Shown: positions 36,150 through 44,651, counted from the first letter of the stretch. The stretch is 64,000 bases of DNA from Pedobacter sp. L105 (GCF_009765875.1 NZ_LMUP01000014.1:310001-374000); one strand, 5' to 3'. The notes: generated by a model not told the origin, from the sequence alone. Translations and numbers: made by a program.

Positions 36150-38726
36150 CTTAAAATTGATATTACTCACCACATCTCCCTCTACACTGGTTTTGATTTC
36201 AAATTTCTTTTTCATGAGGGAAGCAGTTAGATGAAGTTTTTTCAGCTGTGCTTCATCCAGGCAAGCGGTATAAGATCCCGGGGGAAGCCCCAGGAAATTA
36301 AAATAACCATCATTTTCAGTCAACGCATGACCAACCAGTACAGAGCCATTGCGGTAAAAATTAATTGTTATTCTTCCCTGTCCTGTGGAGTCTGTTTTTG
36401 AAGTATAGACAGTGCCCGATACTTCCCCGCTTATCTGAACAGGCACTTCAATCAGCTTGAGCTGATTAGGATCTATGGCTACTTTATAAGTTGCATTTTT
36501 AAACTGCCAGGCGATATTGTCAAAGCTATTTCGGTTCAGTTCAACCAGATAACTGGTATAAGGTTCAAGGTCAAAAACCTGTATCGTAGAATCTTTTACA
36601 TTGGGCTGCATGCGTCCGCCGCTTACCCTGATCTGAAGCCCGGGGATTTTCGGCTCGTTTTTATCCCGCCGGTTGTTGCCGTTTAAATCGAGAAATGCAT
36701 AAATCACCATTCCGGCTCTTCCTACATTACTTCGGTTATTTAGTTTGGCATATTTTGTTTTCTGGTCATAAACAGCTCCTCCGCTAAATGATTGTGTGAG
36801 GGATGTTCTTTTATTGGCCTGCGTTGCAGAAAATGCTGCCTTTGCAAAGGAGAGATCAAAACGCAGTCCCAGGGTGGCGCTCATTGTATGGTACACTAAA
36901 TTGTTATTCACCGTCAGGTTAAGAAAACCGCTGCCAAACAGCTGTTTTTCTATCTCCATAGTTGCACTGTTTACCCGCCCGGAAGTATACATATACTGCA
37001 ATTGCGGACGCAGCGTATAACGATGTGGAAGCGCCCATGCAACTGCAAGATTGCTATAGGTATTCAGAAAATCTTTATCCATCAATATGGTATAGGTGGT
37101 GATGTTGCTGCTTAGATTTTTCCAGGTATAGGAAAACATCAGGTCGGACAGGGTTTGCTTAGCATTTGGATAAATTACTTCATCCACTGAAAATCTTGCA
37201 AACCCGGAAAAGTTCATTCCCCTGAATTGTTTGGATATAACTGCTTTCCGTTCTTCAATAAAGCTGTTTAAAATTGCTTGCTGTCCTTCTTTGTATTTTG
37301 TGTAATCTAATTCAAATGTCAGTTCTGACTTCATTTGGTAAGTAGCAATGGCCCTTGTTCTTACGTTTAACGTGTAGTCTCCTGATAAGACTAAAGTAGA
37401 AACCGGTCTGTAAGCAATATTTACAAAAGGCATAACGGGATTTAAACTCACAGAAGACAGATATTCGGTACCGCTTCCAATAGTAACCAAACGGCTCAGG
37501 CCATAATTTGCTTCAAAGCGCACCAGACGGCCTTGCTGTCCATTCTCCACAATTCCGCTGCTGGCCGTATATTGAAATTCGTTTTTAGGCAGAAAGTTAT
37601 AGGGAACACTGATATTTTCCTCCTTGGTTTGTTCTTCTCCCCAAGGGCCAAAAAAGCGCAACTGTAAAACTGAACTTCCATAAACCATCGGTACCTGGAA
37701 ACTGAAGAATCCGGAAGCATCGGCCTTCACATAATCTATGAGCACGTTATTCATAGATAGCTCTACGGTCCACTCCGGATTGGTATGGTCAGAGAGGGTA
37801 TAGGTTCCCATTGATTTTCTAATGGTGGTTGGGGCATTGGTTACCTGCAGCCCCACAACGGGAGCGCTCAGTGTGGACACGGATTGTACTGGAATTGTTC
37901 CTGCCAATACCTGTCTTACCAAAGGATTATCATTATTTACATAGCGCCACAAGTAATTTTGCTGTTTGAGCTCAAAGTTTCCTTGTGTATTGTAACTAAG
38001 GTCTATGGTGGTTTCTCCGCCGGAAACAATTGCGCCTAATCTAAGGTTCATTAGGGTGCTGGTGCTGCCGCCCTGTTGTTGTGTAGAGGAGACTGCCCAA
38101 TCGGCTGTGCCTAAATTAAAGGTCTGATATTTTCGGCGTATGGTGGTATCGGCAATAATTTCACTTTTAAGCTTACCTAAGTTTTGCCGCATCATTTCCT
38201 GTCGTTTTTCGTGAAGCACAGGAAGATCTAATTTTGTAGTCAGGTTAATTGAAAGGCTTCGGAAATTGAAATCGCAGTTTAATCCAAATATTTTACCAAA
38301 TATTCCGGATTTAAGGTACAGACCTGTTGGCGTTTTGATCAGGTCGTCTGTGGATAGTGTATATACCTTTTGCTGTAAAGTAATGCTGTTGGTTGTCTTA
38401 TTGATGAGGTAGTTGTTATTTTGTGTGATAAAGAAGCCGCTAATGGAATCCTGGTTTGCAGAAACCTTGTTTTTAATACTCAGGAAATCAAATAATTCTG
38501 TAACTGAGAGGTAAGCTTCTTTGCCTTTAATCACCACATCGAGATCTGTTCCTCCCAAACCAGGAATGTTCATATAAACTGTTATTTCTTCATAGGCCGG
38601 CTCGTCACCGGCAGATGCAGTAAGGGGAAAAAGAAAAGTAAAGGAAGAAAATAGGCAGGCGAAAATTACAAATAGAAAAGAATGGGCCTTTATATGCTGT
38701 GTGAAATTTACAACAGGCTGCAGCAT
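36135..38726 (-). CDS. Usher-like outer membrane protein of a chaperone-usher system
   Basis: 863 residues with an N-terminal signal region. Residues of about 45-190 resemble the usher N-terminal domain (YEEITVYMNIPGLGGTDLDV, VIKGKEAYLSVTELFDFLSI). A long beta-barrel with alternating strands follows at about 200-660. A Ca-binding-like repeat comes next, FLDLNGNNRRDKNEPKIPGL, with Asp680, Asn682, Asn684, Asp688 and Glu691. The C-terminal carboxypeptidase/CNA-B-like domain has ENDGYFNFLGLPPGSYTACL. Last gene of the operon; its ATG overlaps the stop of the second DUF4402 gene (TAATG). By analogy it assembles and secretes DUF4402 subunits across the outer membrane. The family call is inferred from layout and neighbours. 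Confidence 0.6.
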   Translation of the reverse strand: MLQPVVNFTQHIKAHSFLFVIFACLFSSFTFLFPLTASAGDEPAYEEITVYMNIPGLGGTDLDVVIKGKEAYLSVTELFDFLSIKNKVSANQDSISGFFITQNNNYLINKTTNSITLQQKVYTLSTDDLIKTPTGLYLKSGIFGKIFGLNCDFNFRSLSINLTTKLDLPVLHEKRQEMMRQNLGKLKSEIIADTTIRRKYQTFNLGTADWAVSSTQQQGGSTSTLMNLRLGAIVSGGETTIDLSYNTQGNFELKQQNYLWRYVNNDNPLVRQVLAGTIPVQSVSTLSAPVVGLQVTNAPTTIRKSMGTYTLSDHTNPEWTVELSMNNVLIDYVKADASGFFSFQVPMVYGSSVLQLRFFGPWGEEQTKEENISVPYNFLPKNEFQYTASSGIVENGQQGRLVRFEANYGLSRLVTIGSGTEYLSSVSLNPVMPFVNIAYRPVSTLVLSGDYTLNVRTRAIATYQMKSELTFELDYTKYKEGQQAILNSFIEERKAVISKQFRGMNFSGFARFSVDEVIYPNAKQTLSDLMFSYTWKNLSSNITTYTILMDKDFLNTYSNLAVAWALPHRYTLRPQLQYMYTSGRVNSATMEIEKQLFGSGFLNLTVNNNLVYHTMSATLGLRFDLSFAKAAFSATQANKRTSLTQSFSGGAVYDQKTKYAKLNNRSNVGRAGMVIYAFLDLNGNNRRDKNEPKIPGLQIRVSGGRMQPNVKDSTIQVFDLEPYTSYLVELNRNSFDNIAWQFKNATYKVAIDPNQLKLIEVPVQISGEVSGTVYTSKTDSTGQGRITINFYRNGSVLVGHALTENDGYFNFLGLPPGSYTACLDEAQLKKLHLTASLMKKKFEIKTSVEGDVVSNINFKLFIL

Positions 38727-39202
38727 TATTCCTGGTTAAAAGTAATTGAGAAGGTGCCCTGATAAGTGCCGGGAGGACTTGTTGCACTATTGCCGATGGT
38801 TAATTTTCCTGCAATATTTAATGTGGTGCGTGCAGGTGGTACTGCTGTTGTAGTAAAAGGGGATCCCAGGTTTGAACTTTCCAGGTGAAGGCTTACGGTT
38901 CCTCCGTTACTTCCGGTTAACACGGCATCGGCACCATTGGTAATCGAAATAACGGAACCTGCCGGAGCCTGAATTTCAAGGATAGCCTGTGCGGCAGAAT
39001 TCCAGGTATTCATTAAAATAATATCTCCTGTAGCCGTGCGTGTTCCTGTAGTGGATACATTAATCGTTCCGCCAGAACTTCCCTGGTAAAAGGTTCCGAA
39101 GTTGAAATTCTGAATGGTGTAAACGGTGATTTGCGAATAGGTGCTAAAAGACGTGAGGAGCAGTACTGCACATAAAAACAGAAAAGATTTGAGTGAGGAC
39201 AT
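38726..39202 (-). CDS. DUF4402 pilin-like protein, probable tip or minor subunit
   Basis: 158 residues. The signal peptide ends near TSFSTYSQ. The mature protein starts at once with the domain (ITVYTIQNFNFGTFYQGSSG), so the N-terminal extension seen in the other DUF4402 protein of this operon is absent. It ends GTYQGTFSITFNQE, a typical last strand. DUF4402 is a pilin-like beta domain found with PapD-like chaperones. Lacking a donor-strand extension, it would fit at a fibre tip. It starts one base after the chaperone gene and overlaps the usher start. Confidence 0.65.
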   Translation of the reverse strand: MSSLKSFLFLCAVLLLTSFSTYSQITVYTIQNFNFGTFYQGSSGGTINVSTTGTRTATGDIILMNTWNSAAQAILEIQAPAGSVISITNGADAVLTGSNGGTVSLHLESSNLGSPFTTTAVPPARTTLNIAGKLTIGNSATSPPGTYQGTFSITFNQE

Positions 39203-39203
39203 G

Positions 39204-40073
39204 TTAATTTAAAGTCAGCTCTGCTGCGGCAATTTTTTCTGACTTCCCTTCATTTACAGCTGTATAGCTTACACTTAGTTTGCCAGAATGATAGTTTAAA
39301 CCTGCTTTTGGATCGAGGGTTAAATTGATATAGCGCAGTTGATTGGGTGTGTAAACAGATATCCCTTTGATATAACCGGCCCTGGTAGTTTTACCGGCAG
39401 CTGAAATATAGTTGACGGTAATATCACCATAGAGCGACATGTTTCCTTTTCGGTTGACCGTTAATTTTAGTATATCAGTCTGGTTTTCGGATTTTCCGAG
39501 TGTTAAGTCGGTGATTGAAGCTGTCGTCGTGTTTTCTCCAATCCTGATAATTACAGGGATAGTGATTCCAAATACCGGAGTTATTTTTACAGATACATTT
39601 TTGGTGTTTTCTGTTTGTTGTTTTTTTGCAGAAGGGTTTTCTGGAGGTACTCCTCTAAAATATAAGTGTGACCGGTATTCGCCGGCCTGTAGCTTTTCTT
39701 TCTGATAGAGTTGTATTTTTATAGTCTGGGTTTCTTTAGGCGCCAGTGTTATGGTACGGGGAAAGATCCTCAGGTTTTTATCTGCAAAATGCTGCCCCGA
39801 ATCGGGCTGTTCTATTTGTTCGAAGTTGCCATCGTTTTTTAACCTGATCTGTACAAAAGTTACCATATAAGTTGCCGTGTCGTTACCGATATTGGCCAGG
39901 CTAATTTCCTGCGAGCGCTTTTCGCCTTCAAAAATGATGCGTTTGGGATTAATAAACAGATCTCCCTGGGCTTTTACATTGGAGGAATAAAAGATACTGG
40001 TTAAGATAACCGCAAAAAAAATAAAATATCTGAGCAGGGTTGTTGTTTTTTTATCGAAACCAGGTTTGATAAA
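39204..40073 (-). CDS. PapD-like periplasmic pilus chaperone
   Basis: 289 residues from the ATG at 40073, which precedes a normal signal peptide (YFIFFAVILTSIFYSSNVKA). The in-frame ATG at 40127 lies in the loop of a terminator hairpin and is unlikely. The first Ig-like domain has the PapD hallmarks: INPKRIIFEGEKRSQEISLA, NIGNDTATYMVTF, LRIFPRTITLAPKETQTIKI and LQAGEYRSHLYF. The second domain is more divergent. Such chaperones cap folding subunits by donor-strand complementation and deliver them to the usher. Operon neighbours are two DUF4402 proteins and the usher-like gene. Confidence 0.8.
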   Translation of the reverse strand, partial: FIKPGFDKKTTTLLRYFIFFAVILTSIFYSSNVKAQGDLFINPKRIIFEGEKRSQEISLANIGNDTATYMVTFVQIRLKNDGNFEQIEQPDSGQHFADKNLRIFPRTITLAPKETQTIKIQLYQKEKLQAGEYRSHLYFRGVPPENPSAKKQQTENTKNVSVKITPVFGITIPVIIRIGENTTTASITDLTLGKSENQTDILKLTVNRKGNMSLYGDITVNYISAAGKTTRAGYIKGISVYTPNQLRYINLTLDPKAGLNYHSGKLSVSYTAVNEGKSEKIAAAELTLN

Positions 40074-40105
40074 CATGGGATTTGATGATAAGTGGTTCTG
40101 ATGGT

Positions 40106-40142
40106 AAAAAACAGAAGTACTGCCCATTGAGCAGTACTTCTG
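40106..40142 (-). terminator. Hairpin with U-run between the major DUF4402 gene and the chaperone gene
   Basis: A perfect 12-bp inverted repeat (CAGAAGTACTGC at 40112-40123, GCAGTACTTCTG at 40131-40142) with a 7-base loop is followed on the minus strand by TTTTTT (40111-40106). It can terminate most transcripts after the first gene, which would set a high ratio of major subunit to chaperone and usher. Confidence 0.85.
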
Positions 40143-40150
40143 CGGAAATT

Positions 40151-40675
40151 TTAGTTATAATTAACGCTTACGTTAAAAGGAGTAGCACCGATATAAGTGC
40201 CAGCATTTTGGTTAGCTACTACATTTAATGTAGCGCCAACATTTAAAGTTTGTGTTCCACCTGTCAATGTACCGGTAGTATTACTTGTAAAAGCAGTAAG
40301 GCTCATTACTTCAGTTGCTGATCCGGTGCCTGTAGTGATTGAATAAGCCGTAGTTGGTAGAGTAACCGCATAAGCATAACCGTCTTGACCTGTAACGGTA
40401 AAAGAGGCAGCTGTTACTGTTCCTGTTGCAGCTGGAAGTTGAACGCCAGCTTCAGTTCTTACACCAGCGGGCGATAAAACCACTGTACCACCTGCAGTAG
40501 TTGATACCACGTTTCCAAAATTCAAATCCTGAGTTTTAGTAATAGTGATAGGGGTGATGATAGTTGCGCTTGCAGTTACAGTTGCAGTTTTTACATCAGT
40601 TTGTGCAAATGAAGCAGTTGAAATTCCAGTCATAGCTACGGCCAGAATTAAAAGTTTGTGTAGATTTTCCATCAT
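40151..40675 (-). CDS. DUF4402 pilin-like protein, probable major (shaft) subunit
   Basis: 174 residues. The signal peptide ends near ISTASFAQ. The mature N-terminus TDVKTATVTASATIITPITI has an alternating Ala/Thr/Val/Ile pattern like a donor strand. The domain continues with TQDLNFGNVVS, GVRTEAGVQLPAATGTVTAA, SFTVTGQDGYAYAVTLPTTA and GTYIGATPFNVSVNYN. The Thr/Ser/Ala/Gly-rich, Cys-free composition suits a fibre subunit. First gene of the minus-strand operon, followed by a terminator hairpin. Confidence 0.75.
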   Translation of the reverse strand: MMENLHKLLILAVAMTGISTASFAQTDVKTATVTASATIITPITITKTQDLNFGNVVSTTAGGTVVLSPAGVRTEAGVQLPAATGTVTAASFTVTGQDGYAYAVTLPTTAYSITTGTGSATEVMSLTAFTSNTTGTLTGGTQTLNVGATLNVVANQNAGTYIGATPFNVSVNYN

Positions 40676-40894
40676 TTTTTTATAAGGGTTTTTTCTGTAC
40701 TTATCAGATGATAATAATTCTTTATCACTATCCCTAATAAATATGATGCAATATTACGCTTTTTTTGATAAAAAATATTATTATTAAAAATAAATATTAA
40801 TATGATTTTATAAAAATATTTAATATTGAAATATAATAATGTATAATTATAGTATTAGTAGCTGTTAATTTACATATAAAAGAATATAATTTTT

Positions 40895-40925
40895 ATTACT
40901 TTACAACTTATAGTTGTAAAGTAAT
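40895..40925. repeat. Near-perfect palindrome, candidate operator
   Basis: Two 14-base arms (ATTACTTTACAACT / AGTTGTAAAGTAAT) around a 3-base centre (TAT). It sits about 220 bases upstream of the major subunit gene. No T-run gives it terminator character, so a site for a dimeric regulator is the better guess. Confidence 0.5.
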
Positions 40926-41025
40926 TTATGGTACCAAAATTGATTAAGATTTATTTTTAGTAAAATGTAGAAATTTCTCTACGTAATGACCCGATTTCAA
41001 ATATTAACTGTCGAATATATCTGCA

Positions 41026-41070
41026 AAAGATAAAAGCCGGAACAATTTAATTGCACCGGCTTTTATCTTT
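41026..41070 (-). terminator. Terminator after the RibD-like reductase gene
   Basis: A perfect 15-bp stem (AAAGATAAAAGCCGG / CCGGCTTTTATCTTT) with a 15-base loop. It has T-runs on the plus side and an A/T-rich flank on the other, so it can act in both directions and insulates the pilus operon. Confidence 0.8.
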
Positions 41071-41094
41071 TTTTTAGAAATTTAATGACCTAAA

Positions 41095-41781
41095 TCATTT
41101 TATTTTATAACGCATCCATACGATGTCATTTTCCAGCTGCTTAATACTTATCAATTTTAAATGGCTTGCGGGTGATTTTTTTATATTTTTGGTTACCTCA
41201 AACAGGGTGGGGGTATCAGGACTGCCGTCTGCTACAGGCATATGTAAAAAGCTCAGTTCATCTATCAGCCCCTCGTTTAAAAAAGAGCCATTAAGGTGGC
41301 CGCCTCCTTCCAGTAATAGTGTTTTAATGGAAAACAATTCGCGTAGTTTTTCTAAAACAAGGGAAAAATTAATATCTTTTTTTCCACCGAAAACATAAGA
41401 TATACCCGTTTCCCGGAGGTAATGCAGATATTGGTCTGTTACTTCTTCTGTGAGTACAGAAATGATATGATCGCTGTCTATTTCGGCTTTCTGCCAGTTT
41501 AGTTTACCAGCTGCATCAATGGCTATTGCAAAAGTCTTGGCTTGCTGGTTGGCAATGTAATCTTCCCGGCTTACCGGGTGATCAGCTTTCTTCAGTCTTA
41601 ATTGTGTTTTTTCTGCAAAGTCCCGCTCCATAGTAATCCTGCCGCACATCCAGGCATCAGCTTTGTGCGAGCTTCCTGTTTCTTCATAGTTGTTCATTCC
41701 CTTTACCTTTCCCCACTGAGCGGTCAGGATCCTGCCATCTACGGAACTCATCATATGGCAAATAACATAAGGTCTTTTCAT
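41095..41781 (-). CDS. RibD C-terminal/dihydrofolate-reductase-fold protein
   Basis: 228 residues. The N-terminus RPYVICHMMSSVDGRILTAQ and the later ADAWMCGRITMERDFAEK, SYVFGGKKDINFSL and IKTLLLEGGGHLNGSFLNEG are typical of the RibD_C family. The NADPH-binding LLEGGGHLNGSFL loop is intact. Full RibD has a deaminase domain, absent here, so it is a stand-alone reductase of unknown substrate. Monocistronic, closed by the terminator at 41026-41070. Confidence 0.88.
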   Translation of the reverse strand: MKRPYVICHMMSSVDGRILTAQWGKVKGMNNYEETGSSHKADAWMCGRITMERDFAEKTQLRLKKADHPVSREDYIANQQAKTFAIAIDAAGKLNWQKAEIDSDHIISVLTEEVTDQYLHYLRETGISYVFGGKKDINFSLVLEKLRELFSIKTLLLEGGGHLNGSFLNEGLIDELSFLHMPVADGSPDTPTLFEVTKNIKKSPASHLKLISIKQLENDIVWMRYKIK

Positions 41782-41880
41782 TTTTATAGCATTTAATAAA
41801 CACCGATAAAAGCTATACCGGCAATTATTAAAACCCTGAAATTATATTTATGTTTGGTCAACTATGTTTATTGAAAGAGA

Positions 41881-42816
41881 CTAAAACAAACGGCTTATCC
41901 ATTTCAGGATAAAATCAGCGTCCTCTTTCCAGGTTGGCTGTCCCAATACAAAATGATTCCGCCCGGGAAATTCCTTATAGTCTAATATGGAGCCATTATG
42001 TTTATATCTTTTGTAGTTGCGAAAATTTAAATGCGCGGGAATGATATGATCTATGCTACCTGAAGTAAGTAATAAGGGTACATGCATTTTTTCAAAATCT
42101 ACTTTTGCTGCGTTGGTGAGACCGCCCCTTGCCACCCTTTTGGATTCTGGGATGGTATTGGCTTCGTAAGCTGCTTTTTGTTCGTCCAATGGCATTTGAT
42201 TTACAAATGCATATTGCCAGTCTTTAAAAGACATTAGATAAGTTTTACGAAGAGAAGTGAAAAGCCCAAGCGCTTTCCATCCTGCTTTGATGAAGGAAAA
42301 TTCATACGGAAAAATGCCCTTAGGCGGTACCGAATGGATAGCTACTCCGGCAGCTGCAAGGTTTAGGTTGACCAAAATCTGTGTGATCAGTCCGCCGAGG
42401 GAATGCCCAATGATAATTGGTTTTTCCGGCAGTGCCTTTACAATTTCCGCAAAATGCTCTACCAGTTCTGCTAAGGTAAGATTGGCCAGATCTGTATCGT
42501 TAGGCCGCCTTTCACGCAGTTCTGAAGCCGGGGCATCTTTAAATGGCCATGCAGGGGCAAGGGTAGTATATCCGTTATGCTCAAAGTAAGTCTCCCATTC
42601 ATTCCATCCGCTATTACTTACAAAAGCACCAGTAATGAATACAATCGTATTGGTCTTTGCGATTTTCATATAATGTTGTTTAAGTTTTGATTTAAGCTTA
42701 CTGGCAAATAAATTGTTATTTACATGATTTGACTTCTCCTCAGCACCTTTCTTCCGGTCTGTTGAAAGTCCTTTTGGTGTAACCTTTTTTAATAATCGAA
42801 CTGATTTCTTAGCCAT
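41881..42816 (-). CDS. Alpha/beta-fold hydrolase
   Basis: 311 residues as listed. The fold starts at Met50 (KIAKTNTIVFITGAFVSNSG); the first 49 residues are very basic and may not be translated, giving an alternative start at 42669. The nucleophile elbow is IIIGHSLGGLI (Ser), the acid is probably in LLLTSGSIDHIIPAHL (Asp), and the His in FPGRNHFVLGQP. Substrate unknown; cytoplasmic. Not clearly linked to its neighbours. Confidence 0.85.
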   Translation of the reverse strand: MAKKSVRLLKKVTPKGLSTDRKKGAEEKSNHVNNNLFASKLKSKLKQHYMKIAKTNTIVFITGAFVSNSGWNEWETYFEHNGYTTLAPAWPFKDAPASELRERRPNDTDLANLTLAELVEHFAEIVKALPEKPIIIGHSLGGLITQILVNLNLAAAGVAIHSVPPKGIFPYEFSFIKAGWKALGLFTSLRKTYLMSFKDWQYAFVNQMPLDEQKAAYEANTIPESKRVARGGLTNAAKVDFEKMHVPLLLTSGSIDHIIPAHLNFRNYKRYKHNGSILDYKEFPGRNHFVLGQPTWKEDADFILKWISRLF

Positions 42817-43090
42817 TTTTAAGCTATGCTGTTTTGAGAGGTCAAATAAAGCGTTAGTTGTCAGTAATTTATGGATTTTTATTTATAGTTTGAATAATTA
42901 TTTATTTTTAATGATAAAAAGAAGAAGTATTGATATGTTTCGATTTATTTTTACCTTCAATAAAAATAGATGTAATAAACATCCTGATCTTTCAGGTGTT
43001 ATATAAAATAGATTATCATAGTTTCATAGCGATAAACCGCCGCGGGCAATTTGAAAACAATAATTACTACTGATAAACCAATATATTGAC

Positions 43091-43927
43091 ATGAAAAACT
43101 CATTAACATTTAACTTAGGTAACGAATTTGAAATTAACCGTCTGGGCTATGGCGGAATGCAGTTAACCGGTACAGGAGTATTCGGTGAAGTAGAAGACCG
43201 TGAAAATGCGATCAAAGTATTACAGGCAGCTGTAAAAGATGGGGTTAACTTTATTGATACTGCTGAAGCATACGGGCCAAAATTTAACGAATCTCTGATT
43301 GCCGATGCGCTATCGCCTTATAAAGAAGGATTGGTGATTGCTACCAAAGGTGGTTTTAGCCGCTCAGGACCAGGTGCATGGACACCAAATGGTACTCCTG
43401 AATTTATTCACGAGAATATAGAAGGTAGCCTTTCGCGTTTAAAAGTAAAAACGATTGATCTTTGGCAATTGCACCGTATAGATCCGAATGTACCTTTGGA
43501 AGATACATTGGCACCGGTAGTAGAAGCAGTAAAAGCTGGTAAGATAAAACATGTAGGTTTATCTGAAGTAAATATAGAGCAAGTAGAGCAAGCGCTAAAA
43601 ATATTGCCCATTGTATCTGTTCAAAACATGTACAATTTAAGCGAAAGAAAATGGGAGGCTCTAGTTGATTATACAGCGGAACGCAAAATGGCATTTATTC
43701 CATGGTTTCCACTGGCTTCCGGACCATCTAAAATGGCGGATAAGATCAATCATATCGCTGCAAAACATAATGCGACAACTTCTCAGATTGCACTGGCCTG
43801 GTTGCTGCAGCGTTCACCAAACATTTTGCTGATCCCTGGTACCAAATCCATCACGCATTTAGAAGAAAACTTAAAAGCTGCTAATATCGTTTTATCTGAG
43901 GAAGAATTTGCAGAGTTATCCAAATAG
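43091..43927 (+). CDS. Aldo/keto reductase
   Basis: 278 residues. NRLGYGGMQLTG is the N-terminal motif. The catalytic tetrad is visible: Asp56 and Tyr61 in FIDTAEAYG, Lys in VIATKGGFS and His in DLWQLHRID. The NADPH-binding C-terminal segment is LLIPGTKSITHLEENLKAAN. Length is short for the family but complete. Probably an oxidoreductase of aldehydes or sugars; substrate not assignable. It ends with a strong nested terminator. Confidence 0.92.
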   Translation: MKNSLTFNLGNEFEINRLGYGGMQLTGTGVFGEVEDRENAIKVLQAAVKDGVNFIDTAEAYGPKFNESLIADALSPYKEGLVIATKGGFSRSGPGAWTPNGTPEFIHENIEGSLSRLKVKTIDLWQLHRIDPNVPLEDTLAPVVEAVKAGKIKHVGLSEVNIEQVEQALKILPIVSVQNMYNLSERKWEALVDYTAERKMAFIPWFPLASGPSKMADKINHIAAKHNATTSQIALAWLLQRSPNILLIPGTKSITHLEENLKAANIVLSEEEFAELSK

Positions 43928-43944
43928 CATAAGGTTGCTGAAAT

Positions 43945-44025
43945 AAAAACGCTTGGCAGTTGATTGCACTGCTCCCAAAAAATTAGATAATTCTGGGAGC
44001 AGTGCTTAGTCAGTCAGGCGTTTTT
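43945..44025 (+). terminator. Nested-stem terminator after the aldo/keto reductase
   Basis: An inner perfect 12-bp stem (GCACTGCTCCCA / TGGGAGCAGTGC, 43966-43977 and 43994-44005) lies inside an outer 8-bp stem (AAAAACGC / GCGTTTTT), followed by further T residues. Confidence 0.8.
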
Positions 44026-44117
44026 TTTCAGCTGTTTTTCTCCGTAAACAACCTATTTGTTGTAAATTGGGCAGGCATTTTAAATATAAATGCACTCACC
44101 ATTTAAAATTAAAAGAG

Positions 44118-44648
44118 ATGAAAAAATTCCTGTCGGGCATATGTATTTTAATCCTGTTATTTACTGTATGCGCTCATGGTGCCATAAAAATAGAAGCTAC
44201 TGAAAATTCAAAACCAAGTCCGTTGAAAGGTATTTTGAGCACATATCTGGAAATTAAAAATGCCTTTGTAAAAAACGATGACATCGCTGCGGCAGCTGCG
44301 GGAAAAGAAATGGTAAAAGCATTTACAGCTTTTAATAAATCTTCATTAACATCGGCGCAAGCCAAAACCTACAGTAGCATTGAAGCGCAGGCTAAAGAAA
44401 ATGCAGAACATATTGGGAAAAGTGTGGGTAATATTGACCATCAGCGTGAGCATTTTGAGGCGTTAAGCAAAGAAGTATATGCGATGGTAAAATTAATAGG
44501 CGCCGGGCAAAAATTATATTATGACAATTGCCCAATGTACAATAATAATAAAGGAGCGCAATGGTTAAGTGAAGTAAAGGGTATTCAGAATCCTTATTTA
44601 GGTAAATCTATGCCCGACTGCGGTTCTGTAAAAGAAGAGCTAAATTAA
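44118..44648 (+). CDS. DUF3347-family secreted protein
   Basis: 176 residues from the ATG at 44118, which precedes a signal peptide (MKKFLSGICILILLFTVCAH); an upstream TTG at 44067 is unlikely. A helical DUF3347 domain follows: LKGILSTYLEIKNAFVKNDD, AAAGKEMVKAFTAF, YYDNCPMYNNNKGAQWLSEV and IQNPYLGKSMPDCGSVKE. The Cys/Met pattern (NCPMYN, YLGKSMPDCG) resembles copper-related periplasmic proteins, in which the domain is often the C-terminus of CusB-like adaptors. A metal-linked role is inferred. Confidence 0.8.
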   Translation: MKKFLSGICILILLFTVCAHGAIKIEATENSKPSPLKGILSTYLEIKNAFVKNDDIAAAAAGKEMVKAFTAFNKSSLTSAQAKTYSSIEAQAKENAEHIGKSVGNIDHQREHFEALSKEVYAMVKLIGAGQKLYYDNCPMYNNNKGAQWLSEVKGIQNPYLGKSMPDCGSVKEELN

Positions 44649-44651
44649 TCA

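Larger units (their letters stand above)
40676..41094. other. AT-rich upstream region of the chaperone-usher operon
   Basis: 419 bases, very A+T rich, without a gene on either strand. It holds a 31-base palindrome and a bidirectional-looking terminator (both listed separately). A minus-strand promoter for the operon must lie between about 40680 and 40890, but no TTTG/TAnnTTTG pair stands out. Confidence 0.5.

Noticed and set aside
40074..40127. Longer chaperone start at 40127.
   Set aside because: The ATG lies in the loop of a strong terminator hairpin and adds 18 residues before an otherwise normal signal peptide; the ATG at 40073 is preferred.
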